From assembly GCA_018806985.1 (NCBI GenBank), contig JADANN010000251.1, forward strand, positions 1,821,501-1,885,500: DNA of 64,000 bases. Reading direction: 5' to 3'. The notes under the pieces are model-generated. The model saw only the letters and a list, made by a program, of their open reading frames with translations, was not told the DNA's origin and searched no databases. A program made the position numbers and the translations under genes. Below, piece after piece: positions 57,567 through 64,000 of the stretch. Origin of the DNA: Angiostrongylus vasorum (Eukaryota; Nematoda; Chromadorea; Rhabditida; Metastrongylidae). Numbering within the stretch: the stretch's first letter is position 1; the number at the start of each line of letters is the position of its first letter.

Positions 57567-58635
57567 GTTTACAGATATAGATAGACACCTCCGGTCTATA
57601 GTTTTGCAAATATTTCAGCTTCATTGCTGTCGTATTACCGTTATTATTAATTAATTAGCTCCCTACTTGTTTAACTGATCGCTTTTAATCATTCCTGTTT
57701 TTATTATTAAATAGTGAATGGAGCAATAGATGTATTCGGGGGTGATCAGTTGCTGAGCGTTAATTCAGCTGCGTGGAGTTCGTTTACTGTTTTAGTATTG
57801 ACGTGGAGAATTTGCTGCTTTCCACCGACCTTTGTCAACAATATATCGTCAGCTTTTACAATCGAATTCAATGCCCGATTTTTCTCACTTTCGTCGCTTT
57901 TCTTGTATGGGTGAGATCGTTAATACTTGTTATTACTATGAATTCGCACAGATAAATCAGCTTCAGCCTGCTTCTTCTAAACATCTTCCTCTCTCCATTT
58001 AATAACTGAAAGTTGTTTTTTACTCTATCACAATTCCTTCGAAATACTTCTATGTCATTTTGGTTCGTTTTAATCTATAATGTCATTCTTCTTATTTCTA
58101 TTGCCTAGTTTATTTTGTTTCCGAAAAGATTATGGAGAGAAAGGGATGATGATGATCACGGTAATCGTAGTGATGGTAACTGTAGTGATAATGACAATGA
58201 TTGCGTTCGAAATGAGATCAGTTATGTTCCATAGTATCAAGTAGACGATCTAAATGGAAAGAGGAGTTGATTTTCAAAAACTCTCACCAGCACACTGGTC
58301 GCTCTCCAATTGACAGGCTGATCAAATATTATATCCTTTTTTCTTTCTTTGTTATTTTTCACCGTCATCACTATTTTTCCATCGCCATAATTTTTACATC
58401 ATTACCTGTTGTTCTTTTTAAATAAATCGCTCTGATCTCCACCACGTCGTTCGATTTCGTTCCCTGAACAAACCTAGAGCATTTCGTAGTGAACAGTTTT
58501 GTTGCTGAAGAAAACAGTAGAATACTGACTGATTAGCTGGATTTTTTTATGTTCACCTTTGCTTTCAGTGCTGTGTATTTTCCTTCTAGCATTCTAAATT
58601 ACAGTAGTTAGGAAGGTCAAGTTCACCACATTTAA
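57567..58635. other. Unassigned sequence
   Basis: A short SINE-C piece at 57585-57635, then AT-rich sequence with frames (57714-57955) that I do not recognise. Confidence 0.4.
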
Positions 58636-58639
58636 TTAT

Positions 58640-58975
58640 TGCCATCGCAGATTCCGTAGATTCTATGAATTCTTTCATTCAGTTCATCTCTCACATTTGT
58701 CATCCACGAAGCCCTTCGGATTTTCGTGTAGCTTCTGCAGCAACTTGAGGACTTTGTCTTCTTCATGAATGTCGTTGAATACTAATTGCTATAGTAGAAC
58801 ATTCCCAAATCCGTACTAAAGATAGCAGCTGGGTCTGATGCATCGGAGGAAGCTTTTTGCAGGCAGGTCTGGCAGAAATTTATTGATTCCGGTAGGATGA
58901 GAGGCTTGGATGGCCCTGGGCGTGGTCGAGCGAGCGACCACGTTTCTGTCATTGCACGGCATCTTTAACCATTTC
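58640..58975 (-). repeat. SINE-B, diverged copy
   Basis: CATCCACGAAGCCC, GTGTAGCTTCTGCAGC, ATGAATGTCGTTGAATAC, GGCAGGTCTGGCAG, GGTAGGATGAGAGGCTTGG. Confidence 0.6.
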
Positions 58976-58979
58976 GCTT

Positions 58980-60480
58980 CTCGCACTCTCACTTCCCCAG
59001 TTCTTTATACACATTGGTCTTTTTGGAAGTGATATCAACTAAATATTTCAACGTTTTAGTTTCGCATAGTTATTAGACATTTTTTTTTACTATTGGCGGT
59101 ACAATTTTACTTGTATAGAAAAAAATTTCTCAGTAAAAAAATTTCTAAGACGGTCGTTTATTGGTGTTAGGTTTTCAAGAAATTTGTGCTTCTTACGAAG
59201 GGTAGGTGGATAGAATTGTCCAAGTGACTCGAGAACGATCTGTATGCGCGATGGTTGTGTTAGCGAACTGCCTCACTCCATTCAATCCCACGAATTCCGC
59301 TTGAGTACATGTGAGGATGGGCTGGTGACCTGCTTCACCCCATTCAGTGTTTCCTATTTGACGACAAGGTTATTTGAAGCATTGCTGCACTTATCTTAAG
59401 AAATGCGTTGATTCAGTGAAATACGTTTTCTTCGTTGGGGATGTGCAGATGTTAAATATCGCTTTTATGACAATTTTCTTATTTTTTTGTTAACGTAGCC
59501 TCATCATCATTAGTGACCTTCAAGAAATAGCATAGAGGGAAGTACGTAGACTTATTCGATCACAGCTTCAAAGTCTGCTTCAGGGATATAACCATCTACT
59601 GTAATCTTTCTTGTGGACTTCCGAATGACTTACGAAGTCACCCAATATAATCTTCGTTTTCCAGTGTCATGTAACGAAGCTATCTAGTGGTTTTTCGCGT
59701 TCGTGATTAGATGAACAGCGTCATACTTTTCATATTCGTATATGGACTTTTATTTTAAGATTTCGGCAAGAGAATACCCATAGATCGCTTATCAGATTCT
59801 GCGACTATATCGACAGAGTATACAAAGAAGGGGCAGGTTAGTGGGATTATTCTGGGAGCAAACCTAAGAATTACTTGTTGGTGGCAGCTCTATGTTGCCT
59901 ACCATGTGGTTCACAGTTCATGCACGCACATGGCATATCCTTCCACAACTGCATGAATACGAAAATGTGTACACGAAAGGTCAATTCGGCACAGTGTTTC
60001 ACCAGTGCAGACTACACAGGGGAGGAGCCACCTATTCACTGATTCTACACCTGCCCGAATACATTGTCGCTTTCGTACTGGTACGACGACGACCACCACC
60101 ACCACCACTAGTATTATAGAGGAAAACATATGCTAGCACAGGAATATGCTTCCAGCCTAAGACGAGCGCCCGAAAATTTCTCTGGTCTTATACCGAAAGA
60201 TAGAAGTGAGATGAATGGAAAAAATATTACGATTTGTTTATTGATTCCGACTTTAAGTTGAATTCCAAAAGAGATTTGTTGGCACTTGGAAATCGCTCTA
60301 CTTCAAAAATTTAGTGCTTTTGCTACCGATTGATTCCATTTTATTCTTTACATTGCGTAATTATGTATTCACATCTAAATTATATGCTTTCAAAAAAGAG
60401 TGCTTTGAAATGCTTTCCAAGTCTCCGTTGTGTATCGTCGTGGTATAGGTACGAAGGCATCACCGATATCCTGCTATAGT
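58980..60480. other. Unassigned sequence
   Basis: No gene recognised. A CACCAC run at about 60086-60108 makes a proline stretch in one frame (59892-60119); there is no other support for coding. Confidence 0.4.
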
Positions 60481-60489
60481 ATTTTTATG

Positions 60490-60615
60490 GCAAAAGATCA
60501 ATAGAACTAGCTGAGGTGGTGAGCGCGCTACTCCCCGGAAAGGACAATAGCGCGTTCGTTCCCCACCGTAGACACCTGCGGTCCGGAGTTTTGCAAATAT
60601 CTCAGCATCATTAAT
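60490..60615 (+). repeat. SINE-C partial copy
   Basis: GATCAATAGAACTAGCTGAG, GTGGTGAGCGCGCTACTCCC, GCGCGTTCGTTCCCCACC, GTTTTGCAAATATCTCAGC. Confidence 0.75.
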
Positions 60616-61800
60616 AGTACTTTTACTTAGTAAACTAATACATGCCTTGTCGTTACATATCGTATGGGAACAGCAAAGTTCTTCTACTTGCTTCCTTCTG
60701 TAGCACAGATAATCAAGTATGTGCCGAGGTTTCTGTGTGAGTTCGGTCGCCGATTCCCATTTTTGGTTTGATAGGACTACATGATATGCTTGCTCAAGTT
60801 GGTCTCCAATGTTATAAAGTATATCGAGTTGTTGGATCTTCGTCGTAGATCGTTTTGAGCTCCTCAATTTCTTCCAACTTTCCTTCTTGCTTTATTAAGC
60901 TAACACGATGTTGGTAAGAAAATATCGCTTTGGAACTTACTTTGTTACCCTAGGTTACAGTGACAATACTTTAACTCAATGGATCTTAGAGAATCATAAT
61001 TTTCCCAAAATACTTTTAATCGGTTGGTATTTTGGTTCTATGATGAGTTTTTCTTCCTGTAGTCGCGAGGTAATCGTAGTCGCCATCACCTCACTTGTTC
61101 GTCACCGACTAATTGCTAATCCAAACGGATCTGAAGAAGGCCTAACACCTTACGAGTAGGGTTCTTAGAGTGCTCTTACTCTTTCAAGTGTAAGTTTACA
61201 ATTGATGAGGGTTCGCATTGAAATACTGAAGATTTTATCGGCCTGAGACACCCTTCCGAAGAAAAAGCCGACTGAAATCCATCATCATCGCCGTAGTGAG
61301 GCGGTTAATCATTAAAGTGGCGGGGTTCTACCGTGATATTAACTCGATTTTTTTGTAATATTTAGTTTTTAAAACATGTCAACTTAACAAGATCAGTAGA
61401 GTAATGCAAGCAAAGGCTTTCTTCTTTTACAACACCCTTTCCTCGACGTCCTTACAAACTTGCCGTGTTCCTGTCCTCTGTTCTGTACAGTCCATGTTTT
61501 CCAGCTGCTCATCACTCTGAACTGTGGACTTAAATAAGCATACATAGATTTCTTTAACGGTTTCAAGCTTCACATTAACTATCCATTAGATTTTCATGAC
61601 ACTGTGATTCTTTACAGTATTACCGTTGTTTAAACCATTTTTTCTTTGACTCTTGACTACATCTATTCTATATTTTTCAGGTAGATGGACATAAAAACAT
61701 AATAAATGGGTTGAAAAGGGTTTTTTGTCCATCGCAACAAATTTGTTCATATAATTTAGAGGTTACAGTAATGGCAATTAATAAATGCACTTTGCACACT
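60616..61800. other. Unassigned sequence
   Basis: No feature recognised except a worn GGATCTGAAGAAGGCC near 61128, perhaps a remnant of the hammerhead-like module. Confidence 0.4.
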
Positions 61801-61839
61801 GTCCCAATTCACTTGCGGTTTTAGCATTGACCATAGCAT

Positions 61840-62340
61840 CCTAAAAGCGTTTGGTCGTCGTGCCGATGACGTTTGCCCATCTCATTGGTCACTTTTGGTG
61901 GTCTTGCTGGCGATTTTTTTGTCATCTAGTCAGTAGACTTTTTGCTGTATCGATGACAACTTTTTGAATATATCACTGGCATTCGTCCGCAATAGCGACA
62001 TCTGCTCGTCTATTCAGCATCGACTACGTTTGAACGTCCAGAAAAAGTTTGGTTGTGGTTTCAACGAGGTCCGGCCTTTTCGCTGATCATTTTCGGTCAC
62101 TGTTGACCTTAAGTTATCTAATCAGAGAGGTTCAACTGTCCTGATAACGTTGTTTAATCATTTCAACAACATTTGGGCGTTGTGCCAACATGTGCTCGTC
62201 AGTAGGACATGGTTGTGTGATAAACGTTTGGTCGTGAATAATAAATATAAGAAAGCGTTCGTCACAAATGGTGCTCGAATGCACCAAATGATCAATCTTA
62301 TGAAAAATTCCACTGAGGTTCGTAGGTTTCGTCAACAAGG
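61840..62340 (-). mobile_element. Possible decayed Tc1/mariner-type transposase
   Basis: Minus-strand pieces: QRPNVVEMIKQRYQDS, then LRSTVTENDQRKGR, then NVIGTTTKRF-DAMVNAKTAS. The order of an IKRY-like helix followed by a basic linker recalls the paired helix-turn-helix of Tc1-like transposases, but identity is low and no catalytic motif is seen. Confidence 0.25.
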
Positions 62341-62761
62341 GCTAAGTATCCAAATCTCCAAATATTTTGTGTTCTCTAAGATCATTTCTCTCAATGGACA
62401 ATGAGTGAATTCATTCGGCAAGCAGTTTTAGTGTTGGAATCCAACATAAAAGAAGGAACAGCACACGTTTGCAGAATTACCGATCGATACTAATCGTCTT
62501 CGCGGAACATTCACAAGCCCACACGAATTAAGGGAGTATTGAATGGACCACAACCAATCTAGTAATGTTTGTGGAGGTTAAGTTGTATGTGTATACACGG
62601 GTCGCCTAGAAACAGTACTGAAATCTTCTTACATGTTCACCATCTATGAAGTGGTGTTCGACAACACCACCATTCTATAAGTACAAAATCTGATGAAGCG
62701 GTGCATCTGAAATTAATGTGTGGTATTGATTTATTATCCTGGTTTGTAAAGAACTTACTTG

Positions 62762-63150
62762 ATAATTGAACGACCCATCCTCACTGGTTGTGCGAACCCC
62801 CAGCATAATCACCATTTTTTGGGGATTTGCTGGTTAAACCATTGTGGTTCCTTGGAATCTCGAGGTCAGCCTGGCCAAAAGTCTGTCCCAGGTCTTTACC
62901 ACCACAGGCAGTCGCACTCCTTGTGGATCAAAGATAGATTTGCCAACATGCGACTTTAATACCAGAACGGTGGTGGATCCTAGTACTGGTTTACTCTTAG
63001 CTAGGCTTCCTGATGGAAACGCCGGACTCCTCAGCTTGAGATACCATGCCGGGGGGACCAATCCTCTCGCTGTACATCGCAGTGCGACACCCAGGAACAC
63101 CTCCCAGCTGCGATGAGGCGGTAAACCATTGGGAGGTTGTAAAGAACTAC
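62762..63150 (-). repeat. Family D repeat
   Basis: AACGACCCATCCTCACTGG, GGTCAGCCTGGCCAAAAGTC, GGTGGTGGATCCTAGTACTG, TACATCGCAGTGCGACACCC, CTCCCAGCTGCGATGAGGCGG. Confidence 0.75.
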
Positions 63151-63179
63151 GGCAAGGAGGTTTTTTGGAATTCAAATTT

Positions 63180-63500
63180 CACATGACACGACATCACACT
63201 CGTTCGCTTCCAACTCATGCATTTAGTTGGTTTCCTCGCATCTGTCATCCATGAAAACCTTTAGATTTGGGGTTTCGACTGCTGCTTTAAGTTTTGATCT
63301 ACTTCGTGAAAGTCCTTCAAGGCTGGTTGAGTCGATTCTTCCTCATATTCGTACAAAGGCGTTCCCAGATCTTAGTAACAGTTAGGCGCTATCTTTTGTC
63401 GACTTCAGGAAGCCAACCTATGCCAGACGAGTCCGTTAGCAATTTCCCTACTCGAAGCGATAGGAAGTTTTGTGGGCCAGAGAGAGTGCCAGGAAGTATT
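63180..63500 (-). repeat. SINE-B, diverged copy
   Basis: TCATCCATGAAAACC, GTTTCGACTGCTGCTTTAAG, GAAAGTCCTTCAAGGCTGG, GACGAGTCCGTTAGCAATTTCC, GTTTTGTGGGCC. Confidence 0.5.
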
Positions 63501-63754
63501 ACGTTATTAAAAACATAGTACTTCTGTAGTTAGCTACTAGCTATTTGGATTATGCTCGTAACACTACTGCACAAAATTGGCGTCGATTCGACTTAAAACA
63601 TGCAGATGACACACTCTGTTTCCTTAAGTAAGTTTAGAAAGATCAGAAGCTGTCCAACGCTACCAATGCGGTCAATAAAGAGTTGAGTTTGAAGGAAATC
63701 AGATAAAATCCGTGATGGTTAGTATCATCGAACGGTTGTTCTATGTTAATAACT

Positions 63755-63790
63755 CAAAAGACCGACTTCCTATAAACCTAGGCATAAATA
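63755..63790 (-). repeat. End block of a hammerhead-like module
   Basis: On + AAGACCGACTTCCTATAAACC then TAGGCATAAATAATC: the reverse complement of the shared end block. No core motif is nearby. Confidence 0.5.
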
Positions 63791-63909
63791 ATCGGTATAT
63801 TTATTTCTACGTTCCCTGTTATTTCTCATCTGTATTGCGTCTAAATTGAAGAAATGGATCTGGTTTTGTAATCGAATCAAGTTTTGACGTCTACATCCTG
63901 TCAATTCTT

Positions 63910-64000
63910 GGTGCGTGTAGCGCTTAGAGTTGCTCAGCAATACACACTAGATCATCTCTGGTTCGACCCCGCACCCCGGGCTCCCTAAGCCTTCCATCCC
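63910..64000 (+). repeat. SINE-A copy cut by the window end
   Basis: TGCGTGTAGCGCTTAGAG, CTGGTTCGACCCCGCACC, CCTAAGCCTTCCATCCC. Head only; the rest is beyond 64000. Confidence 0.7.

Noticed and set aside
59892..60119. Proline-rich 75-codon frame
   Set aside because: The proline run comes from a CAC trinucleotide tract and nothing else supports coding.

Overview
The window reads as nuclear DNA of a clade V parasitic nematode, most likely a hookworm (Ancylostoma/Necator type). This rests on two conserved metazoan genes split by GT-AG introns, likely trans-splice acceptors, very dense tRNA-derived SINEs, and decayed RTE, Penelope-like and mariner elements of the kind I know from strongylids. 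The species call is inference. I see no operons of bacterial type, rRNA genes, CRISPR or phage genes.

Layout. (1) 1-20.6 kb, + strand: a vesicular-glutamate-transporter-family (SLC17) gene in 12 recognisable exons over about 18.9 kb. All exon phases join, and a possible first coding exon lies at 9-56. Its introns hold SINEs, an RTE fragment (14.4-15.5 kb), a TG microsatellite and a palindrome beside a hammerhead-ribozyme-like motif. (2) 20.6-34.9 kb: no gene recognised. It is a repeat field with two RTE copies (21.9-22.8 kb minus; 26.5-29.0 kb plus), a Penelope 3' fragment with hammerhead-like ends (23.8-24.4 kb) and a foldback pair of the same motif (31.87-32.05 kb). (3) 34.6-41.0 kb, + strand: the large subunit of class Ia ribonucleotide reductase in 13 exons (795 aa by my count), complete from start to stop. 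A GC-rich block with an exact E2F-type site lies about 380 bp upstream. (4) 41-64 kb: mostly repeats, including a mariner fragment (44.6 kb), a 222-bp GT microsatellite (48.65 kb) and a Penelope-like reverse transcriptase plus GIY-YIG element with inverted arms (50.26-51.8 kb). It also has a worn RTE copy (52.9-53.6 kb) and one exon that matches the N-terminus of chaperonin CCT-2/TCP-1 beta (55.18-55.27 kb), whose later exons I could not find.

The genes do not form a pathway. The most interesting non-gene signal is a dispersed module. It starts with a hammerhead-ribozyme-like core (CTGANGA, stem II, GAAAC, GTC, short stem I) and in many copies ends with a conserved block ending in GAAAGTCGG. 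In one place it directly follows a Penelope GIY-YIG C-terminus, which fits the known link between Penelope-like elements and hammerhead ribozymes. Coordinates were read by hand, so repeat borders may be off by about 10-20 bp.
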